Assembly: GCF_900163625.1 (NCBI RefSeq) | Contig: NZ_FUIE01000085.1 | Coordinates: 1 to 64,000, forward strand | Source: Brevundimonas diminuta 3F5N | Lineage (GTDB): Bacteria > Pseudomonadota > Alphaproteobacteria > Caulobacterales > Caulobacteraceae | Direction of reading: 5' to 3' | Length of the DNA stretch: 64,000 bases | Part shown: in pieces, positions 47,069 through 58,600 of the stretch | Numbering within the stretch: position 1 is the stretch's first letter | Layout: each line of letters begins with the position of its first letter | Program-made: the position numbers and the translations under genes | Notes under the pieces: model-generated | What the model was told of the DNA's origin: nothing | The model's database searches: none | What the model saw: only the letters and a program-made list of their open reading frames with translations

Positions 47069-47641
47069 GTGTCTAGCAAAGCTGCGGTCAGGTTCAAAAG
47101 GGCGCCTCGCGTCGCGGCCCTCGCCGCCGTCCTCATGACCGGCGTTCTCTTGGCGGCGGGTTCGACCATGCCCGACGGCCGCCCGACCCCGACGGGGCTG
47201 GAGGTGCCGCGCTGGGTGACGCTGAAGTCGTCGCAGGTGCGGGCGCGCCAGGGACCGGGCCTCGACTACCGCATCCTGTGGGAATACCGCGCCGCAGGCC
47301 TGCCCGTTCAGGTGATCGCCGAGACGCGCGAATGGCGCAAGATCTGCGACCCGGAAGGGTCCGTCGCCTGGATCCACCGCACCGTCGCCTCGGGTCGTCG
47401 CAGCGTCTTCAACCGCTCGAACGAAGCGGTGCCGATCCGCTCGGGCCGGTCCGAGACCGCCTCGGTCCGCGCCCTTCTGTCGCCGAACGCCCTGATCCCC
47501 CTGGACGAGTGCGAGGACGGCTGGTGCCGGGTGCGGGCGCGCAAGCTGCGCGGCTGGATCGCCGAACGCGCTGTCTTCGGCACGCAGGAGCGGGCCCTGT
47601 GCAACGCCGCACGCCCGGCCGGCGCCGGCCGCGCCTCCTGA
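47069..47641 (+). CDS. Secreted SH3-domain protein
   Basis: A 190-residue protein with an N-terminal signal or membrane anchor (about 14-31, VAALAAVLMTGVLLAAG) and two bacterial SH3_4 repeats (about 50-110 and 115-175): LKSSQVRARQGPGLDYRIL and SVRALLSPNALIPLDEC. Such proteins bind the cell wall or act in the periplasm. GTG start at 47069. Function unknown. Confidence 0.82.
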   Translation: MSSKAAVRFKRAPRVAALAAVLMTGVLLAAGSTMPDGRPTPTGLEVPRWVTLKSSQVRARQGPGLDYRILWEYRAAGLPVQVIAETREWRKICDPEGSVAWIHRTVASGRRSVFNRSNEAVPIRSGRSETASVRALLSPNALIPLDECEDGWCRVRARKLRGWIAERAVFGTQERALCNAARPAGAGRAS

Positions 47642-47721
47642 TCTCATATAGTGACGGCATGGTTGAGCGCGGCCTCCGGGTCGTGTAACCCGCCAGCAAC
47701 ACCTTTCGGAGCCGATTTCCC

Positions 47722-48261
47722 TTGAGCCAGTCGCAATATCCGTCGTCGTTCGATCACGAAGGCCTGCTGGCCTCGGGCCGGGGCGAGCTGTTCGGTCCGG
47801 GCAACGCCCAGCTGCCGGCCCCGCCCATGCTGATGTTCGACCGGATCAAGACCATCAGCGCCGACGGCGGCGACTACGGCAAGGGCTATGTCGAGGCTGA
47901 ACTCGACATCAACCCGGACCTCTGGTTCTTCCAGTGCCACTTCATCGGCGATCCGGTCATGCCGGGCTGCCTGGGCCTGGACGCCATGTGGCAACTGGTC
48001 GGCTTCTACCTCGGCTGGATCGGCGGCCCCGGCAAGGGCCGGGCGCTGGGCGTCGGCGAGGTCAAGTTCACCGGCCAGGTGACGCCGGACATCAAGAAGG
48101 TGGTCTACAAGGTCCACCTGAAGCGCGTCATCAACCGCAAGCTGGTCATGGGCATCGCCGACGGCGTGCTCGAGGCCGACGGCGAGGTCATCTACACCTG
48201 CGCCGACATGCGCGTCGGCCTGTTCGGCGGTGCGGCCCCGGTGGAACCGGACGCCGCCTGA
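47722..48261 (+). CDS. fabA: 3-hydroxydecanoyl-ACP dehydratase/isomerase
   Basis: The bifunctional enzyme that introduces the double bond in unsaturated fatty acid synthesis. 179 residues, with active-site His in [13 protein letters not shown] and Asp in LGLDAMWQL. The start is TTG (47722) with GGAG upstream; the next in-frame ATG would cut into the domain. Forms a fabAB operon with the next gene. Confidence 0.96.
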   Translation: MSQSQYPSSFDHEGLLASGRGELFGPGNAQLPAPPMLMFDRIKTISADGGDYGKGYVEAELDINPDLWFFQCHFIGDPVMPGCLGLDAMWQLVGFYLGWIGGPGKGRALGVGEVKFTGQVTPDIKKVVYKVHLKRVINRKLVMGIADGVLEADGEVIYTCADMRVGLFGGAAPVEPDAA

Positions 48262-48323
48262 CACCACTTGTTGGATAGTCGCGGCCAACGCGGCGTCCGA
48301 AGACTTTGAGGATTGGAAACACC

Positions 48324-49553
48324 ATGCGGCGTGTCGTCGTCACCGGACTGGGCATCGTCTCTTCCATCGGCACCGGCCAGGATCAGGTCGCGGCCTCCCT
48401 GCGCGACGCCAAGTCAGGCGTCCAGCACGCCGCCGACCACGCCAAATACGGCTTCCGCTCCCAGGTCTGGGCGCCGCCGGCCCTGGGCCACACGGCCGAG
48501 GACTGGGCGCCGCTGGTCGACCGCCGCGCCGCGCGCTTCCTGGCCAACGGCACGGCCTGGGCGCACATCGCCTTTGAAGAGGCGCTGAAGGACAGCGGCC
48601 TGTCCGCCGACGAGATCAAGAACGAGCGCATCGGCCTGATCGTCGGCGAGGGCGGCCCCTCGACCCAGATCATCCTGCAAGCGGCGGCCACCACGGTCGA
48701 AAAGGGCTCGCCCAAGCGCGTCGGCCCCTTCGCCGTGCCCAAGGCGATGGCGTCCGGCCCCTCGGCCGTGCTGGCCACCTGGTTCGAGCTGAAGGGCATC
48801 AACTATTCGATCAGCTCGGCCTGCGCGACCAGCGCCCACTGCATCGGCGCGGCCGCCGAGCAGATCGCCTGGGGTAAACAGGACGTGGTCTTCGCGGGCG
48901 GCTGCGAGGACATCGACTGGTCCATGTCGAACATGTTCGACGCCATGGGCGCCATGTCCTCCAACTTCAACGACACGCCCGACAAGGCCAGCCGCGCCTA
49001 TGACACGACGCGCGACGGCTTCGTCATCGCGGGCGGCGCGGGCATCGTGGTGCTGGAAGAGTACGAACGCGCCGTGGCGCGCGGCGCGACCATCTACGCC
49101 GAAGTCACCGGCTACGGCGCCAACTCGGACGGCTACGACATGGTGGCCCCTTCGGGCGAGGGCGCCGAGCGCTGCATGAAGATCGCGCTGGAAATGGCCG
49201 GCAACCCCAAGATCGACTACCTGAACCCGCACGGCACCTCGACGCCGGTCGGCGACAGCAAGGAGATGGGCGCGGTTCGCAACGTCTTCGGCGACGCCAT
49301 GCCGATGATCTCCTCGACCAAGTCGCTGACGGGCCACTCGCTCGGCGCAGCGGGCGCGCAGGAAGCCATCTACTGCCTGCTGATGATGAAGCATGGCTTC
49401 GCCGCCGAGAGCGCCCACATCGAGACCCTGGACCCCGAGTTCGAGGGCATGCCGATCCTGCGTCAGCGCCACGACGGCGAACTGAAGCACGTCATGTCCA
49501 ACAGCTTCGGTTTCGGCGGCACCAACGCCACCCTGATCCTGTCCAAGGTCTAA
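48324..49553 (+). CDS. fabB: 3-oxoacyl-ACP synthase I (KAS I)
   Basis: Elongates acyl-ACP, including the unsaturated FabA product. 409 residues with the Cys-His-His triad: Cys in [12 protein letters not shown], His in [11 protein letters not shown] and His in [15 protein letters not shown] 48324 ([12 protein letters not shown]) fits the family; a TTG at 48306 is in frame. No fabI follows. Confidence 0.96.
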   Translation: MRRVVVTGLGIVSSIGTGQDQVAASLRDAKSGVQHAADHAKYGFRSQVWAPPALGHTAEDWAPLVDRRAARFLANGTAWAHIAFEEALKDSGLSADEIKNERIGLIVGEGGPSTQIILQAAATTVEKGSPKRVGPFAVPKAMASGPSAVLATWFELKGINYSISSACATSAHCIGAAAEQIAWGKQDVVFAGGCEDIDWSMSNMFDAMGAMSSNFNDTPDKASRAYDTTRDGFVIAGGAGIVVLEEYERAVARGATIYAEVTGYGANSDGYDMVAPSGEGAERCMKIALEMAGNPKIDYLNPHGTSTPVGDSKEMGAVRNVFGDAMPMISSTKSLTGHSLGAAGAQEAIYCLLMMKHGFAAESAHIETLDPEFEGMPILRQRHDGELKHVMSNSFGFGGTNATLILSKV

Positions 49554-49746
49554 GCTTCACCGATCGGGAAAATACGAAGCGACACGAAAACGCCCCCATT
49601 CGGTCCTTCGCCCGCCCGGAACGACGCGCACACATGCATCATCGGCCCGTCGGAGTTCGGAAAAGTCCCGGATCCTGAACAGCCCCCCCAGCCCCCTGGA
49701 TTTTTCCGCGTAGGGCTTCGGCGGGTCGATGCTTCCTCCAAGCGAG

Positions 49747-49795
49747 ACGCCCGCGCCTGCCCCTCCTCCCCCTCCCCGGCAGCGCGGGCGTTTTG
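49747..49795 (+). terminator. Terminator of fabAB
   Basis: A perfect 10-bp stem (ACGCCCGCGC/GCGCGGGCGT) with a 25-nt pyrimidine-rich loop, followed by TTTT. The long loop lowers confidence. Confidence 0.6.
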
Positions 49796-49826
49796 CTGTC
49801 CGCTTCCCACCAGACGCATAAGACTT

Positions 49827-49855
49827 CGCCCGCGCGACGCCGGGTCACGCGGGCG
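49827..49855 (-). terminator. Hairpin after the Deg protease gene
   Basis: CGCCCGCG pairs with CGCGGGCG around 13 nt, 29 nt after the protease stop. No clear T-tract. Confidence 0.4.
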
Positions 49856-49883
49856 ATTCCGATAAGCCTTCAGGTACGTGGGA

Positions 49884-51230
49884 TCAGGCCGGCAGGTCGA
49901 TCTCGACCCGTTCGCTGTCGCGCAGCACGATGACCGGCACGACCGCCTCGCCCGCCGCCTGAAGCCGCTGGGCCAGATCCTTCATATCCGCGATCTCGGC
50001 GCCGTTCGCCTGGACCACCACATCGCCGGCCTGGAAGCCCGCGGCGGCGGCGGACGATCCCGCCTCGACCACCGCGATCTGAGCCCCACGTCCCGAGGCC
50101 GGATTGCGCACCGTCAGGCCGCGCGCCATGGCCGCCTGAACGCCGACACGCACCGGCGCCGGATCGGACGGCTCGATCGTCAGCCGGGTCGAGGCCTCGC
50201 GGCCGTCGCGCAGATAGACGACCGGCATCTGGGTTCCGGCGCGGGCGATGCCGACCGTGGCCTGAACCGAACCTGCGTTGGCCACCGGGCGGTCCTGGAT
50301 GCGCGTCAGCACGTCGCCGGGCTTCAGCCCCGCCTTCTCGCCCGCCGAGCCCGGCTCGACGTCATAGACCACGGCGCCGCGCACAATGTTCAACCCGACC
50401 TCGCGCGCCCGCTCGGCCGTCAGGGAGCCGAGGCCCAGGCCGACGCGGCCGCGCTTGACCTCGCCGGTGGCGCGCAGCTGGTCGACCACGAACATCATGA
50501 TGCGCGTCGGCACGGCGAAGGCGATGCCGTCGTTGCCGCCGCCGAACCCGCCCGACAGGATGGCCGTGTTGATGCCGATCAGGCGCCCCCGGCTGTCCAA
50601 CAGCGGCCCGCCCGAGTTGCCCGAGTTCACCGCCGCGTCGGTCTGGATGTAGTCCTCGATGGCGTCGCCCATGCCCGAGCGGTTCAGACCCGAGATGACG
50701 CCCATGGTCAGGGTCTGGTCCAGACCCAGGGGATAGCCGACCGCGAACGCCAGGTCGCCGCTGCGCAGGGTGTCGGAATCCACCGTCGCCACCTGCGACA
50801 GGCCCGTGGCGTCGATCTTCAGCACGGCGATGTCCGTCGCCTTGTCGGCGCCGATCAGTGTGGCGTCGAACAGGCGGCCGTCGATCAGGTCGACCGTGAA
50901 CTTCTGACCGTTCTCGATGACGTGGTGGTTGGTGACGATGATGCCTTCGCGCGCGTCGATGATGACGCCCGAGCCGCCCTGCGACGGCTTGGGATTGTTT
51001 TCCGAGCTGGGACCGCGCGACTGGCCCAAGGTCGTCACCTGGACCACGGCGGGCAGGCTTTCCTCCAGCCCGGCGGCGAAGGTGAAGACGCCGCGCCGGG
51101 CGTCATAGGGCATGGCCGCCACAGGCGACTGGACAGCCGTCGCCGTCGCGGCCACGGGCGCAGCCTGGGCCATGCCGCTGAAGCTGAAGATCGCCAGGGC
51201 GGCGCCGGCCAGCAGGCTGTGTTTCGTCAT
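49884..51230 (-). CDS. Periplasmic serine protease, DegP/DegQ (Do) family
   Basis: A 448-residue envelope quality-control protease. Signal peptide MTKHSLLAGAALAIFSFSG (cleavage near MAQA), catalytic triad His in VTNHHVIE, Asp in KATDIAVLK and Ser in NSGNSGGPLL, followed by two PDZ domains (about 255-345 and 365-445). ATG 51230 has AAGGA eight nt upstream. Whether it is the DegP, DegQ or DegS equivalent cannot be told; two PDZ domains exclude DegS. Confidence 0.93.
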   Translation of the reverse strand: MTKHSLLAGAALAIFSFSGMAQAAPVAATATAVQSPVAAMPYDARRGVFTFAAGLEESLPAVVQVTTLGQSRGPSSENNPKPSQGGSGVIIDAREGIIVTNHHVIENGQKFTVDLIDGRLFDATLIGADKATDIAVLKIDATGLSQVATVDSDTLRSGDLAFAVGYPLGLDQTLTMGVISGLNRSGMGDAIEDYIQTDAAVNSGNSGGPLLDSRGRLIGINTAILSGGFGGGNDGIAFAVPTRIMMFVVDQLRATGEVKRGRVGLGLGSLTAERAREVGLNIVRGAVVYDVEPGSAGEKAGLKPGDVLTRIQDRPVANAGSVQATVGIARAGTQMPVVYLRDGREASTRLTIEPSDPAPVRVGVQAAMARGLTVRNPASGRGAQIAVVEAGSSAAAAGFQAGDVVVQANGAEIADMKDLAQRLQAAGEAVVPVIVLRDSERVEIDLPA

Positions 51231-51357
51231 TCCGGTTTCCTTCACGCGCCGACCGCCTTCGGTCGACAGACGGGCGAGCATCGCCGCCCTGCAGGCGAGA
51301 CAAACGCGCGACAACGGCAAAGGATCGTCGCGTCGCGCGTTTTCTGCAACGCTTGTC

Positions 51358-52563
51358 TCAGAAGGCGGCTTCGCCGGTGATGGCGCGGCCCAGGATCAGG
51401 GCGTGAACGTCGTGCGCGCCCTCATAGGTGTTGACCGTCTCCAGGTTCATGGCGTGGCGCATGACGTGCAGTTCGCCGGTGATGCCGGCGCCGCCGTGCA
51501 TGTCGCGGGCCTCGCGCGCGACGGCCAGGGCCTTGCCGCAGTTGTTGCGCTTCATCAGGCTGATAGCCTCCGGCACCCACGCGCCGGTGTCCAGCAGACG
51601 GCCCAGGGCATAGGCGCCCTCGAAGCCGAGGAAGATCTCGGTCTGCATGTCGGCCAGCTTTTTCTGCACCAACTGGCGCGCAGACAGCGGGCGGCCGAAC
51701 AGGGTGCGCTCGGCCACATAGTCGCGGCTGGCGTGGAAGCAGAACTCGGCTGCGCCCATCGCGCCCCAGGCGATGCCGAAACGCGCCTTGTTCAGGCAGG
51801 AGAACGGTCCGCGCAGGCCCTGGACGCCCGGCAAGATATTGGCTTCCGGCACGAAGACGTCGTTCAGGCCGATGTCGCCCGTCACCGAGGCGCGGAGCGA
51901 CAGCTTGTCGCCGATCTTGCCCGTGGTGAAGCCGTCGAAGTCGCGCTCGACGATGAAGCCTCGGATCACGCCATCCAGCTTGGCCCAGACGATGGCCAGG
52001 TCGGCGATCGGCGAGTTGGTGATCCAGTATTTGCCGCCGTTCAGGCGATAGCCGCCGTCGACCGCGACCGCCGTGGTCTTCATCGAGGCCGGGTCCGACC
52101 CGCCGTCCGCCTCGGTCAGGCCGAAGCAGCCGACCAGCTCGCCCGCCGCCATCTTCGGCAGGAACTTCATCTTCTGCTCTTCGGAACCGAAGGCGTAGAT
52201 CGGATACATGGCCAGCGACGACTGCACCGACATGGCCGAGCGATAGCCGCTGTCGATCGCCTCGACCTCGCGCGCGATCAGGCCATAGGCGACATGCGAC
52301 GCTTCAGAGCCGCCGTACTGTTCCGGCAGCATGGCGCCCAGGAAGCCCATCTCGCCCATCTCGGTCATGATGGCGCGATCGAACACCTCGTCGCGGAAGG
52401 CGGCGACGACGCGCGGCAGCAGGGCCTCGCGCGCATAAGACCGCGCCGCGTCCTGCACCATCCGCTCCTCATCAGTCAGACGGCCCGTCAGGTCGAAGGG
52501 GTCGTCCCAGCGGAAGGTCTGGCCCGAAGATTTCTGGGCGGAAGTGGTGTTGCCGTCGGCCAT
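51358..52563 (-). CDS. gcdH: Glutaryl-CoA dehydrogenase
   Basis: An acyl-CoA dehydrogenase that oxidises and decarboxylates glutaryl-CoA to crotonyl-CoA in lysine and tryptophan breakdown. 401 residues, with the GCDH-typical blocks [39 protein letters not shown] and the catalytic Glu in [12 protein letters not shown]. No lysine-degradation gene is next to it. Confidence 0.93.
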   Translation of the reverse strand: MADGNTTSAQKSSGQTFRWDDPFDLTGRLTDEERMVQDAARSYAREALLPRVVAAFRDEVFDRAIMTEMGEMGFLGAMLPEQYGGSEASHVAYGLIAREVEAIDSGYRSAMSVQSSLAMYPIYAFGSEEQKMKFLPKMAAGELVGCFGLTEADGGSDPASMKTTAVAVDGGYRLNGGKYWITNSPIADLAIVWAKLDGVIRGFIVERDFDGFTTGKIGDKLSLRASVTGDIGLNDVFVPEANILPGVQGLRGPFSCLNKARFGIAWGAMGAAEFCFHASRDYVAERTLFGRPLSARQLVQKKLADMQTEIFLGFEGAYALGRLLDTGAWVPEAISLMKRNNCGKALAVAREARDMHGGAGITGELHVMRHAMNLETVNTYEGAHDVHALILGRAITGEAAF

Positions 52564-52704
52564 CGGTCGTCCTTTTAGATCTTGGCAGGGGCCTCACGCG
52601 GGGTTGAAGCGGCGTGACGAAGCGCCCCCTGTTGCTTCGGCGGGTTTAGGCCAGAATGCGACCGCCGGGTAGAGGGACCGGTGCGACCACGCTAGGCTGT
52701 CTTC

Positions 52705-52971
52705 ATGTCGAACGCTTTCAACCGCCTGTTCCGCGACCACCCGCGTGAGGTCGACGAGACCTACCTCGAGCATATGGCCGCCTCGTCGCGCTTCGGCTTC
52801 AAACTGCTGCGCCTGGCGGGCTGCGCCTTCATCCATGCGGTGACGCCCGGCCTGCACAAGACGACGGTCTCCGACGCCATTCGTGGCATGGCCCACGACA
52901 TGGGCGGCCGCGCCGCAGAGGCCCGCGAATGCCGCATGCGCGACGCGGGCGTCTGGGACGTCGGCCTCTAG
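52705..52971 (+). CDS. Small conserved protein, DUF6356-like
   Basis: An 88-residue protein (MSNAFNRLFRDHPREVDETYLEHM...) with an amphipathic first half and a short hydrophobic segment (LLRLAGCAFIHAV). It resembles the small alphaproteobacterial family that I know as DUF6356. Function unknown. Divergent from gcdH. Confidence 0.72.
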   Translation: MSNAFNRLFRDHPREVDETYLEHMAASSRFGFKLLRLAGCAFIHAVTPGLHKTTVSDAIRGMAHDMGGRAAEARECRMRDAGVWDVGL

Positions 52972-52986
52972 GCCCCCGACGCGCCC

Positions 52987-53505
52987 TCAGTCCGGCGTCT
53001 GGGCGCGGCTGTAGAAGCCCGAGATGTCGGAACCCATGCCGCAGAAACGACCGGCGGCCGTGCTGTCCTCGACGAAGGCGCCTTCCGGTCCCACGCGCAC
53101 CATGACCACCGGCGCGTCGGCGCCGATGTCGGCCGCCGTCAGTTCGTTCACCTCGCCCTCGAAGGGGATGAGCTTGGCGTGGATGACGTCGTCGCGATCC
53201 TGGGCGCCGCGCGCCTGAAGCTCGCAGTCGGCCGCCGTGGCCCCGCCGTTCGGAACGCCCCCAGCGCGGATCAGCACGCGCCATTCACCGCCTTCCTCGA
53301 TCAGCTTGAGGTCGGCCTGGGCCGGATCGGTGCGGCGGAAGTCGGCGCTTCTCTCGGCGGCCGCCGGGGCCATTGCGGGCGCAGGCGCAGCGGCGTCTTC
53401 AGCCTTGGGCGCGGCGGCGGGCGCCTCGGCCGGAGCGGGTCCGCAGGCCATGAGAGCCGCCGCCAGGGTCAGGGCGCCGGACGCGGGGATCAGATTGAGA
53501 CGCAA
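52987..53505 (-). CDS. Putative lipoprotein
   Basis: A 172-residue protein with a lipoprotein signal (lipobox LMAC, Cys21), an Ala/Pro-rich linker and a compact C-terminal domain with two cysteines (AADCELQ and RFCGMG). I do not recognise the family. The start is TTG 53505, with GGAG about seven nt upstream. Confidence 0.7.
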   Translation of the reverse strand: MRLNLIPASGALTLAAALMACGPAPAEAPAAAPKAEDAAAPAPAMAPAAAERSADFRRTDPAQADLKLIEEGGEWRVLIRAGGVPNGGATAADCELQARGAQDRDDVIHAKLIPFEGEVNELTAADIGADAPVVMVRVGPEGAFVEDSTAAGRFCGMGSDISGFYSRAQTPD

Positions 53506-53579
53506 GCAAACTCTCCATCACAAGGAAACGCGCGAAGCTCCGTTATTTTCAACGCGCCCGTCAACCGCTCGCCAACGCC

Positions 53580-54023
53580 TCAACCCAGGGCGCCGTTCAC
53601 CAAGGCCCACAGATAGGCGCCTCCGGACAGCAGCAGGATCGCCACGATCAGCGCCAAACCCGCCCATTGCAGCGCGCTGAAACGACGCGGCATGGCCGTG
53701 CCGACAAAGCCTGCTCCGGTCGCAAAGGCGAACAGGGCCAATCCGCGCGACGCCGTGCGAACCGTCGTATCGGGTCCGTCCAGATCATCGCCCTCATCCG
53801 TCGCGAACTCGCCGGTCCCCGCACGCGCCAGCAGGTCACGCGCCCGCGCCGCCTGATCCGCCCGCCCCATCAGCCGGATGCCCAGGGCGCGCTGCATCAA
53901 GGGATCGACCGTGGTCTGAAACCGCTCCGTCACCGACACCTCGATATCGTGCGACGACAAGAAGGCGGCAGCCAGATCGGCCTCATAAACGTCGTGGTAG
54001 CGGGCGATCTCGACCAGGCTCAT
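53580..54023 (-). CDS. DUF2007 domain protein with C-terminal membrane helices
   Basis: A 147-residue protein: an N-terminal DUF2007 (PII-like signal) fold (about 1-70, VEIARYHDVYEADLAAAFL) and two hydrophobic helices (about 92-112 and 118-142). The family is called putative signal-transducing but has no proven function. It follows sucB after a terminator. Confidence 0.8.
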   Translation of the reverse strand: MSLVEIARYHDVYEADLAAAFLSSHDIEVSVTERFQTTVDPLMQRALGIRLMGRADQAARARDLLARAGTGEFATDEGDDLDGPDTTVRTASRGLALFAFATGAGFVGTAMPRRFSALQWAGLALIVAILLLSGGAYLWALVNGALG

Positions 54024-54059
54024 GCCGTCAGCCTAGCACGCCTGCGGGGCGCGCAATTG

Positions 54060-54088
54060 AAAACGGCGGGACCCGAAGATCCCGCCGT
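54060..54088 (-). terminator. Terminator of the sucAB unit
   Basis: ACGGCGGGA pairs with TCCCGCCGT around a short loop, 28 nt after the sucB stop, followed by TTTT. Confidence 0.88.
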
Positions 54089-54114
54089 CGTCAGTCGTTC
54101 GCGTGATGCGGACC

Positions 54115-55620
54115 TTATAGGTCCAGCAGGGCGCGCGCCGGGTCTTCCAGCAGTTCCTTGATGCGGACCAGGAAGGTCACGGCTTCCTTGCCGTCGACGA
54201 TGCGGTGATCGTAGCTGAGGGCCAGGTACATCATCGGGCGGATCTTGACCTCGCCGTTGATGGCCATCGGGCGCTGCACGATGTTGTGCATGCCCAGGAT
54301 GCCCGACTGCGGCGCGTTCAGGATCGGCGTCGACATCAGCGAGCCATAAGTGCCGCCGTTGGTGATGGTGAAGGTGCCGCCCTGCATCTGGTCCATGGTC
54401 AGGGCGCCGTCACGGGCGGCCTTGCCCAGGGCGCCGATGCCCTTCTCGATGCCGGCCAGCGACAGGACGTCGGCGTCGCGCAGCACCGGAACCACCAGGC
54501 CCTTGTCGGTGCCGACGGCGATGCCGATGTCGTAGTGGTTCTTGTAGATGATGTCCGTGCCGTCGATCTCGGCGTTGACCGCCGGGATTTCGTGCAGGGC
54601 CTGAACCACTGCCTTGGTGAAGAAGGACATGAAGCCCAGCTTCACGCCGTGACGCTTCTCGAAGACTTCCTTGTACTGGGCGCGCAGGGCCATGACGTTG
54701 GTCATGTCCACCTCGTTGAAGGTGGTCAGCTGGGCGGCCGTGTTCTGGGATTCCTTCAGGCGGCGGGCGATGGTCTGACGCAGGCGCGTCATCTTCACCC
54801 GCTCTTCGCGCGGCTGATCGGCGCGCGGGGCCGCCGGAGCAGCAGCGACGGGCGCAGCCGGCGCGGCGGCGCCGATGGCGGCGATGGCGTCGGCCTTGGT
54901 GATGTTGCCCTTCGGACCCGAGGCCGACAGCGAGGCCGGGTTCAGATTGTTCTCAGCCACCACGCGCTGGACGGCGGGCGACAGGTGGGTCGAAGCCGGA
55001 ACCTGGGCCGAACCGGCGTTGGCCGGAGCGGCGGCCGGAGCCGGAGCAGCAGCCGCAGCAGCCGCAGCGGCGGCGCCCGAGGCGGCGACCGAACCGATCA
55101 CCTGGCCGGGCGTCACGGTGTCGCCGTCAGCGGCGATGATGGTCAGGACGCCGGCGGCCGGGGCCGAGACTTCCACGGCTACCTTGTCGGTCTCGATCTC
55201 GACCAGCAGCTCGTCCTTGGCGACGGTGTCGCCCGACTTCTTCAGCCAGGTTCCGATCGAGCCTTCGGCGACGCTCTCGCCCATGGTCGGCACGGCGATG
55301 TCGACCGCAGCGCCGCCCGAAGCGGCCGGAGCGGCGGCGGCGGGGGCCGAAGCCGCCGCAGCCGGAGCCGAGGCGGCGGCTGCGCCGCCTTCGGTCACCG
55401 AGCCCAGCACCGTGCCGGGAACGACGGTGTCGCCGTCATTGGCGTTGATCGCCGACAGCACGCCGTCAGCGGGAGCGACGACTTCGAGCGAGACCTTGTC
55501 GGTTTCCAGCTCGACCAGGACTTCGTCCTTCTTCACGGCGTCGCCGACCTTCTTGGTCCACTTGGCGATGGAGGCTTCGGCGACGGATTCACCGAGGGCG
55601 GGGGTCAGGATATCGGCCAT
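54115..55620 (-). CDS. sucB: 2-oxoglutarate dehydrogenase E2, dihydrolipoamide succinyltransferase, two lipoyl domains
   Basis: The succinyl-transferring E2 core of the 2-oxoglutarate dehydrogenase complex. 501 residues, longer than the usual 400-420. It has two lipoyl domains (about 1-77 and 103-180) with modifiable lysines in ELETDKVSL and EIETDKVAV, Ala/Pro-rich linkers, an E1/E3-binding domain (about 212-248) and the catalytic domain with [13 protein letters not shown]. Most E2o proteins have one lipoyl domain. It follows sucA by 55 bp. Confidence 0.96.
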   Translation of the reverse strand: MADILTPALGESVAEASIAKWTKKVGDAVKKDEVLVELETDKVSLEVVAPADGVLSAINANDGDTVVPGTVLGSVTEGGAAAASAPAAAASAPAAAAPAASGGAAVDIAVPTMGESVAEGSIGTWLKKSGDTVAKDELLVEIETDKVAVEVSAPAAGVLTIIAADGDTVTPGQVIGSVAASGAAAAAAAAAAPAPAAAPANAGSAQVPASTHLSPAVQRVVAENNLNPASLSASGPKGNITKADAIAAIGAAAPAAPVAAAPAAPRADQPREERVKMTRLRQTIARRLKESQNTAAQLTTFNEVDMTNVMALRAQYKEVFEKRHGVKLGFMSFFTKAVVQALHEIPAVNAEIDGTDIIYKNHYDIGIAVGTDKGLVVPVLRDADVLSLAGIEKGIGALGKAARDGALTMDQMQGGTFTITNGGTYGSLMSTPILNAPQSGILGMHNIVQRPMAINGEVKIRPMMYLALSYDHRIVDGKEAVTFLVRIKELLEDPARALLDL

Positions 55621-55675
55621 CTTCAGTGTCTTTTCGTGTCTGAACTTTGCTTGTCTTTTAGGTCAGGCGCGGCGG

Positions 55676-58600
55676 TCAGGCCATGGCCTCGGCGAGGAAG
55701 GTCTCGAGTTCCTTCAGGTGTCGGCTCATCAGGCCCGCGGCGGTCGAGGCCGAAGCCGGACGACCGACGTAGCGCGCGCGCTTGGCCTTCACGTTCAGCT
55801 TCTCGAGCGTCAGCTCGATCCACGGATCGACGAAGGTCCAGCCGCCCATGTTCTTGGGCTCTTCCTGGCACCAGACCAGATCGGCGTTGGGGAAGCGGGC
55901 CAGTTCCGCCGAGATCGACTTGATCGGCCACGGATAGAACTGTTCCAGACGCAGGATGTAGATGTCGTTGACGCCCGCCTTCTCGCGCGCGTCCAGCAGG
56001 TCATAATAGACCTTGCCCGAGCAGACGACGACCTTGCGGATGTCCTTGTCGGCCTTGAGCGTGACGCCCGCCACGTCCGGACGCAGCTCGGCGTCATCGC
56101 GCAACACGCGGTGGAAGGACGAACCCACGGCCATATCGGCCAGGGTCGAGACGGCCTTCTTGTGACGCAGCAGCGACTTGGGCGTCATCAGGATCAGCGG
56201 CTTGCGGAACGAGCGGTGCAGCTGGCGACGCAGGATGTGGAAGTAGTTGGCCGGCGTCGTGCAGTTGGCGACCTGCATGTTGTTCTCGGCGCACTGCTGC
56301 AGGAAGCGCTCCAGGCGAGCCGAGGAGTGCTCCGGACCCTGGCCTTCATAGCCGTGCGGCAGCAGCATGGTCAGGCCGCTCATCCGCAGCCACTTGCGCT
56401 CGCCCGACGAGATGAACTGGTCGATCACCACCTGGGCGCCGTTCACGAAGTCGCCGAACTGGCCTTCCCACATGGTCAGGGTGTTCGGGTCGGCCAGCGA
56501 ATAACCGTACTCGAAGCCCAGCACCGCCTCTTCCGACAGGGCCGAGTCGATGACCTCGAAATGGGCCTGGCCGTCGCGCAGGTTGTTCAGCGGGAAGTAG
56601 CGCTGCTCGGTCGTCTGGTCGGTCACGCCAGAGTGACGCTGCGAGAAGGTGCCGCGCACCGAGTCCTGACCCGACAGGCGGATGTTGTAGCCTTCGTCCA
56701 GCAAGCTGGCGAAGGCCAGGCTCTCGGCCGTGGCCCAGTCGATGTTCGCGCCGCTCGACACTGCATCGCGGCGGCCGTCGATGACGCGCTTCAACGTCTT
56801 GTGCATGTCGACGCTGTTCGGGATCGTCGTCAGGCGGTGGCCGTATTCGAGCAGCTTCTCGGCCGGAACGCCGGTCTTGCCGCGTTGCTGCTGATCATCG
56901 CCCGCATCGACGCCCAGACCTTGCCACTGGCCATCCAGCCAGTCGGCCTTGTCGGCCTTGAAGGTCTTGCCGGCCTCGAACTCGGCGTCGAGGAAGGCTT
57001 CGAAACGGGTGATCTCGGCGTCGGCCTCGGCCTGGCTGAGAACGCCTTCGCCAACCAGGCGCTTGACGTAGATCTCCAGCGTGGTCGGCTGGTTCTTGAT
57101 CTTCGCGTACATCAGCGGCTGGGTGAAGGTCGGATCGTCGCCTTCGTTGTGGCCGAAGCGGCGGTAGCAGAACATGTCCACCACCACGTCCTTGTGGAAC
57201 TTCTGACGGTACTCGGTGGCGACCTTCGAAGCGAAGACGACCGCTTCCGGATCGTCGCCGTTGACGTGGAAGATCGGCGCCTGAACCATCAGGGCGACGT
57301 CAGACGGATAGGGCGACGAGCGCGAGTTGCGCGGCGCCGTGGTGAAGCCGATCTGGTTGTTGATGACGAAGTGCAGGGTGCCGCCGGTGCGGTAGCCCTT
57401 CAGCCCCATCAGGGCGAAGCACTCGGCCACCACGCCCTGACCGGCGAAGGCGGCGTCGCCGTGGATCAGCAGCGGCACGACCTTGGAGCGGTCCAGCACC
57501 CACTCGTTGTCCGGCTTGCCGACGTTGACCTCGGCCTCGCGGATATCGAAGGCCTGCTTGGCGCGCGCCTTGCCCAGGACGACCGGGTTGACGATCTCCA
57601 GGTGCGAAGGGTTGGCGGTCAGCGACAGGTGGACCTTGTTGCCGTCGAACTCACGGTCCGACGAAGCGCCCATGTGGTATTTGACGTCGCCCGAACCTTC
57701 GATGTCCGACGGCACGGACGAACCGCCCTGGAACTCGTGGAAGATGGTCTTGTAGGGCTTGCCCATGACGGCGGCCAAGGTGTTCAGGCGGCCGCGGTGC
57801 GCCATGCCGAAGACGATCTCGTCGACGCCCAGGGCGCCGCCGCGCTTGATCACCTGCTCCAGGGCGGGGACCATGGCCTCGCCGCCGTCCAGGCCGAAGC
57901 GCTTGGTGCCGGGGAAACGCTTGTGCAGGAAGCGCTCGAAACCTTCGGCCTCGACCAGCTTCCTGAAGATGGCCAGCTTGCCTTCCTTGGTGAAGGCGTT
58001 CTGTTCAAACTTGTCCGGACCTTCGAAGCGCTGCTGCAGCCAGGCCTTCTCGTCCGGCTCGGCGATGTGCATGAACTGCACGCCGATGTTGCCGCAGTAG
58101 GTGCGCTTGAGGATTTCCAGCACCTGGCGGACCGAGCCGGTCTCCAGGCCCAGGACGCCGTCCAGGAAGATCGGGCGATCCATGTCAGCGGCGGTGAAGC
58201 CGTAGAACTCGGGCGTCAGCTCCGGGTTCTGGATCGGCGGCTCGATGCCCAGGGGATCGAGGTTGGCCTGCAGGTGGCCGCGCACACGATAGGCGCGGAT
58301 CAGCATCAGGGCGCGGATGGAATCGTGGGCGGCGGCGCGCACATCGGCGGCCGAAACGGCGCCCGAGGCGTCAGCGACCGGAGCGGCCGGGCGCGGGCCG
58401 GGCTTGCCGGCGGTCTTGGGGTCAACCTTGGGAGCCGGCCAGCGGCCGTCGAACACGGCGGTTTCCTCGGTCGGCTCGGCAGCGCCCGAACGGCCCCAGG
58501 AGCCGGCGGCGGCCGACTGCTTCACCAGGTCGGCGTTGTCCTTCAGTTGATCGAAGAAGGCGCGCCACTCCCCCGACACCGAGCCGGGGTCCGAAGCCCA

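Larger units (their letters stand above)
49554..49883. other. 330-bp fabB-deg intergenic region
   Basis: The two genes converge here, so no promoter is expected. It contains two hairpins (listed) and pyrimidine-rich, low-complexity sequence between them; I see no gene. Confidence 0.6.
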
